Source: Gonatopus flavifemur
Taxonomy: Eukaryota > Arthropoda > Insecta > Hymenoptera > Dryinidae
Length of the DNA stretch: 64,000 nt
Assembly: GCA_018340375.1 (NCBI GenBank)
Contig: JAFFJZ010000002.1
Span: 11,674,001 to 11,738,000, forward strand
Direction: 5' to 3'
The translations under genes were made by a program, and so were the position numbers. The notes beneath the pieces were generated by a model. It was not told the origin of the DNA and ran no database searches. It saw only the letters and a list, made by a program, of their open reading frames with translations. Positions 20,658 through 32,546 of this stretch are shown here, piece after piece (position 1 is the stretch's first letter; each line of letters opens with the position of its first letter).

Positions 20658-23261
20658 ATACCTCGATTTGTTGCATCAACAAATTATCCTTCTCCGTGTA
20701 AAGAGCGTACAATTAAAAACGTAATTTTTACGAAATAATAAAAATTGAGTGCTTCTTAATATAATTTCAACTTTATTTCACATCAGCCCAGATAGAAAAA
20801 TATCTCAATAATGCCATCATAATGGTGACATGGACGCCAAGAAATGTTCGGATCATGGTACCAAGGTGTTTCCGCATGAAGCATTGTTATTGGTGGCGAA
20901 ACGAGGTGATGGCACCATAATGCAGACATAATGTTTACATTCTATGCATCATCGCAAGCTGAGCAAAGTTCAGGATAGTACGTTTACGGCACGTTATGTC
21001 ACAGAATATTCAGAGCATGCTTTTCTATCTCGCAGAATATTAAAAAAAAATACAATCTGACAGTAATTGAGATAATTATCAAAACTCATCACAAGAACTA
21101 CGGGATAAAAACTGATTATTCAGATTAGAGAGATAGTTTGATTTTCAACAATTGATAATTCAAAATCTTTCAGATGATATTAAAATATGCTGATCCTCCG
21201 TAAATCAGCAAACATTTTTCCCGTAAGTTTGATACTTCTTCGATATTCGGTAACGGTATTATGTCATAAAAAGTAAGCACATTTCATTAATAAATATGAT
21301 GAAATTTACTCCTCTACGCAACAAGTTTCTAGTTAGAGTCTGAACCGTAGTTGGGGGATTCGAAGCTAAGTACCTACGGATATTTCAGTACCCTGAGGCA
21401 TATTATTTCACGTGAGCGAGGGGAATGCTGGCACACGGTACAAGAATAGTATTATCCTCGCCTAAAACGTAAACACAACATGTACACGTAATATTTGTCG
21501 CCTCGTTTCGCGATCGATACATAACAGATGGTTCAATAAATTTTCGTCTGCTTTCATTCCGAGATTGCTGAATAACGTAGAAAGTATGATTATGATTCGA
21601 GGAATAGTACGAAAATTTTATCGTTTATGATTTGCTGACAAATTTGACACCATTTTTTTCAATTGTCGCATTGAAGTTTCTCTCAAAAATAGTAAAAAAT
21701 CGTAAAAAAAGTGTGTTCTGTGAGTACGAATGTATTCTTTATTTGAAACTTTCTGCGATCTCAGCACAGGAAATTGGAAGATTCAATACTCATCATTGAT
21801 GTCTTCCGCGCATAAATATTAGAACATAATGTCTCCTTTACCCAGCTATAGTTTATCTCTTCGTGTATCTGGAATAAGGAATATCAATAAATTCTAACCA
21901 ATCTCAAATATTTTCAGACAAGATAGTAGCATGTCTACCGAAGAGTAAAACAGGAAGTTGATTTACCTCGGCATTAGCATTGGATCCGTTCTTTCTGTCG
22001 AGTGTCGTGAAGACCGTTTTACACGTCAAGCTGAAGTGATTGATGATCGATTGTCAGTCGTATTTACGCTTCATTTTTGTGTTTTAAAATATCGTAAGGT
22101 CAAGTTTACGTTACGGATAATCGGTCCGTAGATTTCAATGTTAGATTATATCATCAATCACTCAATTCATTCAAATTTTAAACAAAATTAGATAAAAATT
22201 CGCTACAGTGGTTTTTTCCTCCATTTTCATGTAATATATATATATAAGTATATATATTTTATATTTTTCATACACAAATGTGTGTTCTCATTCCACTTTA
22301 GCACTCTGGGTCTTCAAAACTCATTGCATGCTTAACATAAAATGATATTTGATTTTGTTTGCTATCATATAATATCATTTGGCAAGTTATTTGAAATTCG
22401 AGGAAAAAACTGGGAATTTTTTGAATCACTTTTTGATTTGAAAGGTTGATGAACTATTCGTATTGAAATTATACGAAATCCCGTCACGCAAAATGATGCG
22501 ATGAATTTATTCTCGAAGATATAATGGCAATTGTTTAGGAAACATATATATAAATTATATGAAGTCATTCTTAAAAGCGGAATATATAGGGGAAAGAAGG
22601 GACCCTTCGTACGGTTTTTAAATTTTTCATGTTTTTTAATCAATTATTTGATCGAAAATACATGTATCTAGGTTCAATGCGAAAAAATTACCAGTCGATT
22701 ACATCTCATATTTATCAATTAATAATAACCTAAAGTCAATTCGAAATTCGTATGAATGTTCCTCACTTATGGGGTACTTTCGGACACTATGGAATAATAT
22801 TGTACAATGAATTCAAACAACAAATAAATCATGAGAAATTTTCATTTGACAATTAAACTGAAATTTATATTAATTGATGCAATGTAATACTACAATTATT
22901 GAATATCGACAACTTTGTTACGTGTTCTTTGTTGTGTAATTGCGTCCCATGCTCCTGTTGAGAAAATTTTGATAAATAAATGGTCAATATCGCAGAATAA
23001 AAATATAGAAACATTGGTTTGTCATCAATGAGACACAGAATCAACCGTTAGCAATTAACCATTCACCTAAAGTGTCTGCAGGGGTACTGAATAATTCCAT
23101 AAGAGAAACTTTATGGGAAATCTTTTGAATGTGCTGAATTCATGTCATGTATGTTGAATATCCCAAATAGAATTGTTTACATTTATTTTGCGATGATCAG
23201 AAAGCAGAAATGCGGAAAAATGGGAAGAAACTTTTTTTGAATTGAAAGAAAAAATAGAAAG
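20658..23261. other. Long AT-rich stretch with no recognised gene except a candidate at 21946-22131
   Basis: Includes a 92-codon minus-strand frame (22365-22643) with no motif and a TA-rich run at about 22229-22260. I see no further repeats with clear ends. Confidence 0.35.
21946..22131 (+). pseudogene. Candidate coding segment, unrecognised
   Basis: About 60 codons of plus-strand open frame in a locally GC-richer stretch, with CpG-containing codons (contains SVECREDRFTRQAEVIDD). It lacks an ATG and follows a TAA. A possible splice donor gtaagg lies at about 22093. Could be an exon of a host gene, an exon of a lost gene, or chance. No family recognised. Confidence 0.25.
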
Positions 23262-23690
23262 GAAAATTCTCCCACCACGGGTCTTGTGCTAGTCAACGCA
23301 GAATTCATCAAAGTTTTTTTTGAAAATCAAAAATGGCGAACTTCGGAAAATTTATGTTTTATTTCGAAAACCTCAGAAATTTCATACTAGATGATTTCGA
23401 ATATTCCTTTCGTATTTTTCTTCGTGAAGTCCATCTAAAAACAGAAAATTTGAGAAAAAAATCGCCTCATTTGGTCCATTTTTCGCAGAGTTATGAGCAT
23501 TTGAAAAACAAAACTCCATTTTTTTGCAAAAATGCATAACTTTTTTTTGTTTGGATGAAAAAATCTGAAACTCAGCACAGATGAGTTTTGGATCAGGTAC
23601 TACGACATATCAAAACTTCGGTGAAATCGAAAGGAGTCAGAGTGAAAACTGTCCGATTTGTTATGGAATGCCCCATATGTATCAGTAATA
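23262..23690. repeat. Probable dispersed repeat ending 'TATGGAATGCCCCA'
   Basis: A/T-rich sequence with homopolymer runs (ttttttttt, gaaaaaaa). It ends in gtccgatttgttatggaatgcccca, a sharply different terminal word that looks like an element end. The 68-codon frame inside (23333-23539) is low complexity. No second copy in the window, so this is tentative. Confidence 0.35.
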
Positions 23691-24072
23691 TGAAAGCCAG
23701 ACTTCCAGAGGTCAGTTTCTGAAGTCAGTCTTTCAGTTGAAAGTTTAGGGAATTCTCACCAATGAGGCCATTCCTCTGCTGCTGTGGTAATTTTTTTACT
23801 CCCATATGAAACGTTGAGTGAAGTTTGCAACTGTACAACATTGTTCGATTACATCCCGGAAATGGAATAAAAATTGTGGGAAATTGAAAACCATCCATGG
23901 CAACGAAGGAAATAAATAAAACGTGCCTGTCCTGAAGTTACCCCAGTTGACGGTAACTCTTCACAGGGAAATTCATATGGAAAGATATTTTCTCAACATA
24001 TCTTATTAATGAGTTTCGAAATTAATGCAGATAAGTTTGTATATTTGAATATGATTTATACAATTATATAAA
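23691..24072. other. Intergenic, nothing recognised
   Basis: No gene or repeat supported. Confidence 0.4.
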
Positions 24073-25319
24073 TTCCCGAGTCGAAAAATTGAAACCTGAT
24101 TTCGAACTATTGAAAGACTGATCTTACCCTCTTGAACAGTATGAGATGAGGATCAATGAGAACCTGTTTTGATCCGTAATACGCAACGAATACGCATTCT
24201 GTCAGGTCAAATTTTAAAACCTGATATAGCTCTATTTTTCCTTCACCCTTATTTTGACCTGATTATGGAATTTTGTGAATTCTATTCAGGAAATACCAGT
24301 AGCGAGATACCTGCTAAATCTAATTTCAAAAATTATTAAAAAATAATGACATATAATTAAACTCTCGAGATGTACAATTGTAGATTTGTAAAATTTCCTT
24401 GTTGAAAATGAAAACGATAAATTCTTTCTCTCTTTTGTGATGTGATTTTTGAATCGTTCATTTCATACAACAATCAGGGAAATTTATTGTTTTTTTATGG
24501 AAGATTTTTAGCAAGGTAATATACGTTTACAATTTGTACATCTCGATGATTTAATTATATTGCATTATTTTTTTATAATTTGTAAAATTAGATTTAGCTA
24601 GTATCTCGTTGCTGACATTTTCTGAATAAAATTTACAAACAAATTATTATTATTATAGTCTTCACAATATTAGTGTGAATGAAATTGTTACACCTAAAAT
24701 ATATTATTGAATTAAAATAGCAAGTTCCAAACATTGAGGAATTTTGAATGGATATCGAAATTTAAATATGAAAATTTATTGGATATGTATGTATGGAAGT
24801 AAGCTTATTATTCTAAATGAATTTCAAACATCTTATTATTTTCTCATGAAATTCATTCGATTTCATTTTCATTACACTTTTTCGAGTCTCATGTTGTAGA
24901 ATTTATTGACATTTCATTATTCTCAGAAATTGTCAAAGTTCCAAATGCGATTAAATTTACGTTATGTTCATTTAGTGTAATTTTTTAATAATAAAATTAT
25001 ATTGATTGATTAATACTCAACTTTATCATCCATAAATGATACATACATTTGAATTTCATTATACATTTGCAAACCAGGTTAGAATCAAGATGAAAAGAAC
25101 ATTATCAGGTTGAAACAGTTGTGAGCAGGATTTATCATTTTTCCTTCAAATTCCAACAGATTGAGATCAGGTTGTGACCTGAATTTGAATCACTATGTAT
25201 AGAACAATATCAGGTTCGAAAGGAATGAAATCAGGTTGAACTGAATCAAATCAGGTCATATACAATATGAGATCAGGTTAAACAGACCAAGATCAGCTCT
25301 TAATTTTTCTACTCGGGAT
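24073..25319. mobile_element. 1.25-kb element with 'CCCGAGT' ends and 'ATCAGGT' words
   Basis: Left end ttcccgagtcgaaaaattg, right end taatttttctactcggga. Near both ends the words aacctgat and atcaggtt repeat in opposite orientation (24095-24270 and 25075-25290). An independent 347-bp foldback lies inside. Non-autonomous. The terminus is related to 14858-15140 and probably 57082-57708. Confidence 0.55.
24283..24629. repeat. 347-bp foldback inside the 24-kb element
   Basis: Left arm ccagtagcgagatacctgct, right arm agctagtatctcgttgctga. Inner arms gagatgtacaattgtag and acaatttgtacatctcg also pair. Arms about 105 bp, loop about 110 bp. Confidence 0.7.
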
Positions 25320-26086
25320 TGTTTTAATAGGATTAAATATTTGTAATGATAATGAATAATAAAATAAATCATATAAATCATGCAGTAATGAAAATGCATT
25401 GTATAATATAATAATATTAAATTAATAATAACATAATAATTTGATAAAAGAAATGAATAATTGTAATTGTATAAATTATGCAACTCCATGAATTGTATTG
25501 TTGTTTCATACAATTGTACAAAATTTTCATAAAATAAGAAGAATTAATCAATAATTTCTTCCCAAAAAAATCCCTGGGAGCTCAAAAGAAGGAATCTCTC
25601 AGTTACAATAATAAAATTCAACATGAAAAATTTTGAGCTAATTCGAATTCATTTTTGTGACACCTTTCTTTCCAACATTTTTAATAATTTCCTCACATAA
25701 AATGATCAAAATAAATAATGAGTTACAATATTTTCATAAGAGAAAAATGAATTTAACATGAAAATTTTCATACTCGTTTCTTCGACCACGTCGAAAACAC
25801 ATTGATAGCGTAACAGCGTAGACGGTTTCGAGTGAGGTTAATAACATGTCATAGGCATCCACCGCATCAGATTTGTTTAGGTAATTAGAGTCACATTACT
25901 GATGCATTAGAGGCTATGTGCCAATTAACTCGATCTTCTTCATATTAAGTGATATTTCATTATTAATTACATCTTTCTCAGAATAATAATGTATTTTAAT
26001 GTAGTAATAAACACTATGAATGACTTTCATACATTATTTGTAAACCAAACACAATGAATCGTCAGAAACATTGTTTTGTAATTGAT
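25320..26086. other. Very AT-rich intergenic DNA
   Basis: Dominated by taat and attaat words at 25330-25560. No gene supported. Confidence 0.4.
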
Positions 26087-26250
26087 ACTAGCGCCAGGAC
26101 TTTAACAATACTTGAATATTTTCAAAATATCGCTGTATAAAGCATTTCTATAGACATTCAAGAAATGCTGTATAGAGTAATATTCTGAAAATATTCAAGT
26201 ATTCCGGAGAAATCTTACACGAAAGATTTGCCCAATGTCCTGGCGCTAGT
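26087..26250. mobile_element. 164-bp hairpin MITE
   Basis: Ends actagcgccaggac and gtcctggcgctagt are perfect inverted copies; inner arms aatacttgaatattttca and tgaaaatattcaagtatt also pair. It can fold as one long hairpin. Confidence 0.85.
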
Positions 26251-26290
26251 GTGAACAATCCAATTGAACTTTTTTTGCTTCATGACTATC

Positions 26291-26603
26291 CTTTATGAAA
26301 AAACCTGATACCGGGATTTCATCGTTAAATCATCAGCTGTATCAATATTATCCAAAATCTATCGTTTGGTTTCATTATCAGACAAGTCCGATAAAAATAC
26401 AAGATCTACAATAATTATCCAATGTAAACCCGATATCGGGAAATCATCGGCTAGCTGATCGGTTTCATATCGGATGATTATCATAGATTTCGTATTTATA
26501 TCGGACTTGTCTAATAATGAAACCAAAGGATATATTTTGGATAGTATTGATACAACTGACGGTTTAGCTGATGAAATTCCGATATCGGGTTTTTTCATGA
26601 GGG
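26291..26603. mobile_element. 313-bp hairpin MITE
   Basis: Left atgaaaaaacctgataccgg, right cgatatcgggttttttcat. Pairing continues nearly to the centre (tttcattatcagacaagtcc against ggacttgtctaataatgaaa). Only 40 bp from the 26087-26250 hairpin. The minus-strand open frame across it reads the arm. Confidence 0.85.
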
Positions 26604-26687
26604 ATCTTTCTTACAACTGCTTAGAACTCACCGAATCTTCTTAGATTCACTAGATCTAATCTATTTTTCTGACTACTAAAAACGAGA

Positions 26688-27265
26688 ATGATTCCTGAAG
26701 CATTAAATATGAAGTACAAGAGGCTTAATGGCATTTTTATATCGCTACAAACGGAAGAACACAACACCGTTATCCACCGATGTCACTTATATTCAACGCT
26801 CACAAAGGAGGTCGACAACATCGTCATCGCGTTGAAGTATATCGCGGAACGAAGCTTGGAAATCGAATTCACAAAAGGGTAGTTGTTCGACGAAGCAATG
26901 AAGCATGGAAAAACGAATGAACCAGAGTAAAAAGAAATGACAAACTGTGCACCAACAGCTCTCAAGATGTCGTTTTAATATTAATTTGAATGTTGTCGCC
27001 GAGAGTGAAGAGGGTTTATTCACAAGAGATTGAGAATCTACAATACAGAATACATAAAAAATGGCAGAGAAAGGATGGTGGAATTCGAAAAATGGAATCT
27101 GAAATTATATTCCCAACAAATATTAAGGTGGTGAATAGTAGATTGATCAATATAAATTTTGAAGCAATAAAACGTGAAGTGACTGTAATATAGTACTTGC
27201 AGGATCTCAAAGGATTTTGAGTTTCACACGGATTTTATCCGCGATATTCATCAATCGGGACAAAA
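26688..27265 (+). pseudogene. Coding-like relic, unrecognised
   Basis: Two plus-strand segments look coding: 26688-26882 (contains KEVDNIVIALKYIAERS) and 26990-27193 (contains QEIENLQYRIHKKWQRK), in different frames, with stops between. A 64-codon minus-strand frame is also open across 27016-27210. No family recognised. Confidence 0.25.
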
Positions 27266-27397
27266 TTGGTCTAAAACTCGGAAAAGAGGACAAAAACTGT
27301 ACGAATTTTTCAATCCGCGTTCCGTAACCACTCAATAGCAACGCAACAGTTACTTCCGATACCTGATTGAAATAACTGCCCATGCTGAACCAGTGCT

Positions 27398-27667
27398 ACA
27401 CGGAGAAAGAGGTATCTTGAAAAATACCATAATTTATGGATTTTTGGCGTTGGTTTAACCCGAGTCAAAATATTCACGTGAGGATATCTCTAAAAGTACC
27501 ATAATGGCTGGGACTTTTATGAGGAAGGTACCATACTTCTTTATAAAACTTCGAGAAATTATGAGACTTTTAGAGATTCGTTCACGCAAATATTTTGACT
27601 CGGATCAGACCAGCGCCAAAAATCCATAAATTATGGAATTCTTCAAGAAATCTGTTCTCTCAGTGTA
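27398..27667. mobile_element. MITE, family 1 copy B
   Basis: About 90% identical by eye to 867-1136. Left tacacggagaaagaggtatc, right aatctgttctctcagtgta. TA lies on both sides here, against CA at copy A. Confidence 0.9.
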
Positions 27668-27775
27668 AGGTGATTCTAGATTTGAGAATATGCGTCGAAA
27701 GTCTCAATACAACTCGCTTCAATACCTGCCCATAATACTAAGTGTAAAATTGCATTGATTTTTCTTATAGAAATC

Positions 27776-28120
27776 TCAAAATATTTCGGAGTCCAAAGAT
27801 GTTATACAGAATTCTGTTGAATCGAATTGAATTTCATCAAATTCAATCTGTTTTTCTTGGGTACCGTGAGAAACAAAGTTGGTGTGAAGCACATATAGCT
27901 TGTTTTCTTTTCGTATCTCCATATATTTTCCACATGCTTGCATTTGATTTCCAAGCAAAGTTCTCCTCAACATGAAATACGCAAACAGCGTGATATCAAA
28001 AACTTCATAATAGTATAAATAAGCCAATGGTGGAGGATGGCACATTTGAAACAAAATAATCACAAAAGCATATATTACACAATATGATACCCAAAATAAC
28101 AATCCTGACAGGAGTGACAC
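27776..28120 (-). CDS. Hypothetical 114-residue membrane protein (possible fragment)
   Basis: The longest intact minus-strand frame outside the transposon. It starts with an ATG and has a strongly hydrophobic N-terminal 35 residues (contains VSYCVIYAFVIILFQM) and a second hydrophobic patch (ITLFAYFML at about residues 43-51), followed by a charged, acidic C-terminal half (contains EKQIEFDEIQFDSTEF). That layout suggests one or two membrane passes with a soluble tail. I do not recognise the family. A truncated chemoreceptor-like or viral membrane protein are possibilities I cannot support. No neighbour helps: a MITE ends 109 bp away. Confidence 0.3.
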   Translation of the reverse strand: MSLLSGLLFWVSYCVIYAFVIILFQMCHPPPLAYLYYYEVFDITLFAYFMLRRTLLGNQMQACGKYMEIRKENKLYVLHTNFVSHGTQEKQIEFDEIQFDSTEFCITSLDSEIF

Positions 28121-28225
28121 ATAGATAAAAGTGTTTCTTTGAATCTAACAAATTGTTATTTCATACTTCGAAATAAATATTTTTTGCATGTGAAAAAATG
28201 TATGCTTTGGAACAAGGAGCACATA

Positions 28226-28340
28226 ATAAGTTTGTTCAAACTGACAAAATATTGATTTCAGCCGGAGAAATATTCATTTCGACCTATCCAAATAACAATC
28301 TCTTGGATTCGAAGAAATACTTTGATCTGTGTAGATAAAG
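28226..28340. repeat. Fragment of the 36.7-kb MITE family
   Basis: The words aaataacaatctcttgga, ttcgaagaaatactttgatctgtgta resemble the right end of 36686-36924 (aataacaaattcttagattc, aatactttcttctgtgta). The left part is lost. Confidence 0.45.
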
Positions 28341-28584
28341 TAAATAAAACCAGGAAATTGTGTTTATTATGTTTAGGACAACCATAATGCACCTCAATTT
28401 TCAGATTGATATTAAAGAAACGACATTGTTGCTAGAAACAATAAAAATTCTCAAATCAGGAAAAACATTATATCTCAAACTCGAGTAAAAGAAAACCGTA
28501 TGAAAACAGGAAAATTTTATCAACTCAGTGAATAAACAATTTATACGAATGAAACTAGATTCATAACTCTTCAATCTAAGGGAA

Positions 28585-28785
28585 TTGAAATTCAATGCGG
28601 ATGAAGATCTAAATATCTTATCCAAATTATTTCATTTGTATAAAGGCAGTACAATTTTGATTTGTATAAGAACAGTTCTTTCAAACATTTCCTTCCCAAA
28701 AGCGAATTATATTGATTTCGAATTGCTTTCGAATTGCTTGTACGAAGAAAATGAAATAATGAACATCAGCACGTTGTGTACATAG
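28585..28785 (+). pseudogene. Coding-like fragment, unrecognised
   Basis: 66-codon plus-strand frame with a regular mix of polar and hydrophobic residues (contains NADEDLNILSKLFHLYKG). Open on the opposite strand just upstream (28401-28625). No family recognised. Confidence 0.2.
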
Positions 28786-29120
28786 AGCTGATGGGGTTGG
28801 CGTCACAAACAACCGCATTTAATGTGAACGTTAATTGTTTTTGAAGCAGTGTACACTGCAAAACATCTCAATCATGACGATGTATTTCTTGGATCTGCGA
28901 TTTCTTCGGGGATATGACTTCAAGACTACTGTGATTTGATTGCTTTTATGTATTTGATGAAGTATTCTGATTTATAAGAGTACTCTAATCAATTTTGATT
29001 CCTTTGATGTATAAACATTTGACATACATGATCCAAAATTGAGTGCGCACAAAAACGATATATGAATCATTTTATTCTTATAATCCATCCAAGCTCATAC
29101 AAGCAAAAATTGTGCTTCGT
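28786..29120. other. Intergenic, nothing recognised
   Basis: No gene seen. A terminus-like gtacactgcaaaacatctc at about 28850 may be a MITE end without partner. Confidence 0.35.
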
Positions 29121-29932
29121 CCCCAGGCAAGTAATACCAAGACTGACAATTGGACCATGACTGGCGTCAAGCTTGGTATGCCAAGTCTCGTTAGCCTAGC
29201 CTTGGCCCACCGTAGCTGACTCAGCGTTGATCGAGCCTGGGATACCAATGCTAGGACCTAGCATATTTTGCCCGTCACAGCTAACCAACCCTTAATAGCA
29301 CCTCAGATATCAATGCTAGGACTAAGAATATTTCGCTGCGTTTGATTTATTTTTCGCCAACCAAGCTTCAATCGACATTTGGCTCGCCGTAAGCCTAGAT
29401 ATAGCCACATGACGCGGACTTGGAATTTATTCGCATTTCAGAAACTTGAAAGAGCATACGCCTGAATGTACGTCAGTCCAAATACGAGTCTCCTCTCAAC
29501 GTCCTCCCAGATAGCACAAGAGTTATGAAAGAGTTCTTTATGAATCCATTTCATTAATTCTGGACTCTTTTAGAACTCTTGTGCTATCTAGACTAAAGTG
29601 ACTGTATCGAAATCCAATATTCCAAAATTTCATGTGTCGGAATATATTATATTCAATGAAGCTTGGATGCCAATAATTCGACTATTCTATTAGTTTAGGT
29701 TGATTGTATATCAATCATGGCACCAATATCGATTAAAAATATCGAATCAATATTGAATCTTGATATTGAACCTAGCTTGGATGCCAAGCATTGAACATTG
29801 TTATCATCCCAAACATTAATCTAATTTGGTGCCAATGTTGGTAACCATGCTATGCCCAGTGTTGACTAGCATTGGCTCGAGCTTCGCACCAAGCTTGGTA
29901 CATTTGTCAATGCATACCTGGGTCTTAAAGGT
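29121..29932. mobile_element. 812-bp element with 'CCCAGG' ends, containing a small MITE
   Basis: Left ccccaggcaagtaataccaag, right cttggtacatttgtcaatgcatacctggg; inner words caagcttggtatgccaag and accaagcttggtac. GGCCCA/CTTGG-rich relatives appear at 41700-41765, 42000-42110, 45256-45365, 49421-49880 and 57905-58145. No coding capacity. Confidence 0.55.
29507..29592. mobile_element. 86-bp hairpin MITE
   Basis: Left ccagatagcacaagagtt, right aactcttgtgctatctag. Relatives by terminus: 15151-15452, 48643-48863. It is inserted within the 29121-29932 element. Confidence 0.75.
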
Positions 29933-29934
29933 TT

Positions 29935-30315
29935 CTTTTAGATATCTAAAAGATTTCTTATGCAACAGTTTCCACTGTCTTTCAGATGTCTTGTAGATTT
30001 CTTAAACTGAGACATCTTAAAGACAGTGAAAACTGTTGCTTGAGAAATCTTCTAGACTTATTTATATTAATAATTAAATAATTTTCGATTATCTCAAAGC
30101 TTTCCACTGGATGTCTCAAAGATGTCTGGCGCAACCATTTTCACTGTCTCTAAGATATCTTTGATTAAGAAATCTAAAAGATGTCTTCAGATGTCTCATA
30201 GACGTCGTTTGAATTACTTACTGAAGATATCTTAAAAACAGTGAAAACTGCAATGTGGCGTAAGATATCTTCAAGATATCCAGTGGAAATCTTTTAGACA
30301 ATGACGGATTTTTGC
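29935..30315. repeat. 'AGATGTCTT/AGATATCTT' repeat, copy 2
   Basis: Dense in agatatctt, agatgtct and aaaactgttgc words in both orientations, like 6308-6490 and 35262-35545. Confidence 0.6.
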
Positions 30316-30902
30316 TTGTCTGGAATGTCTGTCCATTGCCATATCTCTAGAAAAAAGATAGAAATGATTTGTGGCATTTCTCAAGTCTGGCCAGTCCATA
30401 TAGCATCCGGAAAATGTTTTTTCAAAATCAAGAATAGAATTTTTCAAGAGTCCTTCTCGAAATCATAAATTCATCAACTCGTTCATTTGGAGTCTTGGAA
30501 GAGTTCTATTTCTATTAATGGAAAAAACACTTTTTGAATGCCATGTGGGAAGACCTGGTCCGGCTTAAATGCACCAAATGTGGTAGTACTCTCATGAAGC
30601 ACATAGTGTCAGTTATGTCGCAGCAGTATTTTGAGACATTTCTAAGATATCCTGTGCCATGTGGGCTATCAAAAAATACAGGGTTGATAACGGAATTCAC
30701 TAATCACACATTTCCGTTAAATAGGAGAACCAACAAAAACAAAAATGAATTCAAGGACTATCAACCCTGTAATATCCCAACTTGAATCATCTAAACATAA
30801 TTTGATTGAGACTGATTAAATCTCGTGTATAGAATTTGAATAGATAAGAATTTTCTAATGATTTTCTAAACATTCAAAGCTCGATAACAGAAGGGTATGT
30901 AA
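30316..30902. other. Unique DNA with overlapping open frames on both strands
   Basis: A plus frame of 83 codons (30534-30785, contains RLKCTKCGSTLMKHIV with a CxxC) and a 61-codon minus frame over the same stretch. Neither is recognised, so the coding strand cannot be chosen. Confidence 0.2.
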
Positions 30903-31011
30903 ACACACACAGCACCACAATTCCAGAAGAATTCTTACAGAAATCATAAAGAACACAATCAGCTGAATGACAATTCTTTATCAATTTTTCTTGGACTGTG
31001 GTGCTGTGTGG
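30903..31011. repeat. Small inverted repeat 'CACACAGCACCACA'
   Basis: Left acacacagcaccacaattcc, right gactgtggtgctgtgtg. A partial third word, ctaccgctgtgtggga, lies at about 31161. Likely a small MITE. Confidence 0.6.
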
Positions 31012-31169
31012 GAAGAGTCAATTTGCAAACCCACGTATTCCTTAATAAAAATCCTTCCTCAAGAACGAATCATCCTTGAATCGTTCTTTTCCTGTTTCAT
31101 AAGACATATTCAAGATATTCTTCAGTATTTCAAAATACTTCTGGAACTGCATATAACCTCTACCGCTGT

Positions 31170-32071
31170 GTGGGAGTTCAGTTTGAAATGATTCCATCTG
31201 TGTTTAGCATTCATCTCGAGTGTCACAAACCCATCCATCCGTCGAATCTATTTTCTGAAATTTGCGATTCTAGTGCATGGTCGTGTTATATAAAATTGTA
31301 CGCGAAGGAAAACAGTATTTGTTCAAGCGAATGCAGGCAAATGTGTTTAGAAAATGATTTTCTTGTGTGCCTTTCGAATGAAGAATAAATTCACAGAGTT
31401 GTTTCGTGGACAACAAGTAAAATCGAATTTTCAAAACATTTTAATCAATTACGAGAGGAATTACGTTCAACTTGATGTTGACATGTTAATTATTTTCAAC
31501 ATTAGAGGGAAGTGTGGTGTGTTGCTACAGGAGAAAGTTATTACAAAGCGTTTGAAGAGTTTATTATTCCGCATCAGAGAGCGAATGTTTAGATGCACAA
31601 TTTAACCTATGCTGATCAGTAATCGAATGGGTGGATAAAAAATAATCTGGGACAAACAATGAGAATTTACAACACCTACCAACAATGGTGAAACAATCTG
31701 CGATAACACCGAAAAATATTGTGTCAGGCTTTTACCATATAACCGTGATATCTTCACGAATGAAGATTTCGACCCTACTGAACTCTCAGACCGCCTTTTA
31801 CCCCAGTTGTCTCAAAGAATATTGATAACATCGAGAGAGCGAATCCTCCCATTGATACGAACGTTTTGAAAGAATATGACGCTCAAGAGAGGGATCAATT
31901 ATTAGATCATCGACTAAAACTTCATCCATCCGTGAGTGAGACTGTAAAAATCAATCTCGTGATACCTGAATAAATTCACCCTCATCCAAAAGTTGAGGAG
32001 AGAAAATGTCATTCTGATATAAGCAAATGCAAGAATGACAGTCCTTACAGATTGTCCAGGGAAGAAATATA
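31170..32071 (+). pseudogene. Decayed coding region, unrecognised, several frames
   Basis: Consecutive plus-strand segments with protein-like composition in alternating frames: 31170-31388 (Cys-rich, contains ICSSECRQMCLEND), 31354-31605 (contains YERNYVQLDVDMLIIF and ends RIRERMFRCTI), about 31690-31870 (contains NEDFDPTELSDRLLPQ), about 31810-31970 (contains EYDAQERDQLLDHRLK) and about 31975-32071 (contains KVEERKCHSDISKCK). The order and absence of MITEs inside suggest one or two genes broken by frameshifts. No family recognised. Cysteine pairs are suggestive of metal binding but not diagnostic. Confidence 0.35.
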
Positions 32072-32546
32072 AAAAAACGAAAACAAATAGGTGGAATCAC
32101 ATAAAGTTGAGAGATAGACTTTGAATTATGAGCGAGAACGAAAATGAGAAAACCAAGAAAAAGATGACTAAAGGGGAGAAAAGAAATGAAGGAGAAATAT
32201 CAAATTCTAAAGACAAAGGTTTTGCATGGTATGCGCACCTTCGATCTATCAAACCTCAATCAGAACTCAGTCATCTAAATGAATAATTCAAGTAATTGAT
32301 GAATGATTATACCGAATCTTATATTGATTCCTTCAATTGATTTTTCTATCTGAAGTTCAATATCTTCTAGATAGTATTTGAAGTTTCTCACAAGATACCT
32401 GAGAATATTTTTTTATCACAGAGTAGATATTTTCTGTCTTCAACCACGAACTATATTTTACATACACCTCCATCTAACTGATTTTCCTGAACAAAATTCT
32501 CACAGAAATGCGGAAGATATCACCGTCCATATCAATCCCCTGTCAC
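32072..32546. other. Unique DNA, no gene supported
   Basis: Lysine- and glutamate-rich readings at 32120-32220 reflect A-rich sequence. Nothing else seen. Confidence 0.35.

Noticed and set aside
31170..31605. Assignment of the Cys-rich relic to a named viral or RING-finger gene
   Set aside because: The cysteine spacing does not match a defined zinc-finger pattern well enough, and I recognise no homologue.
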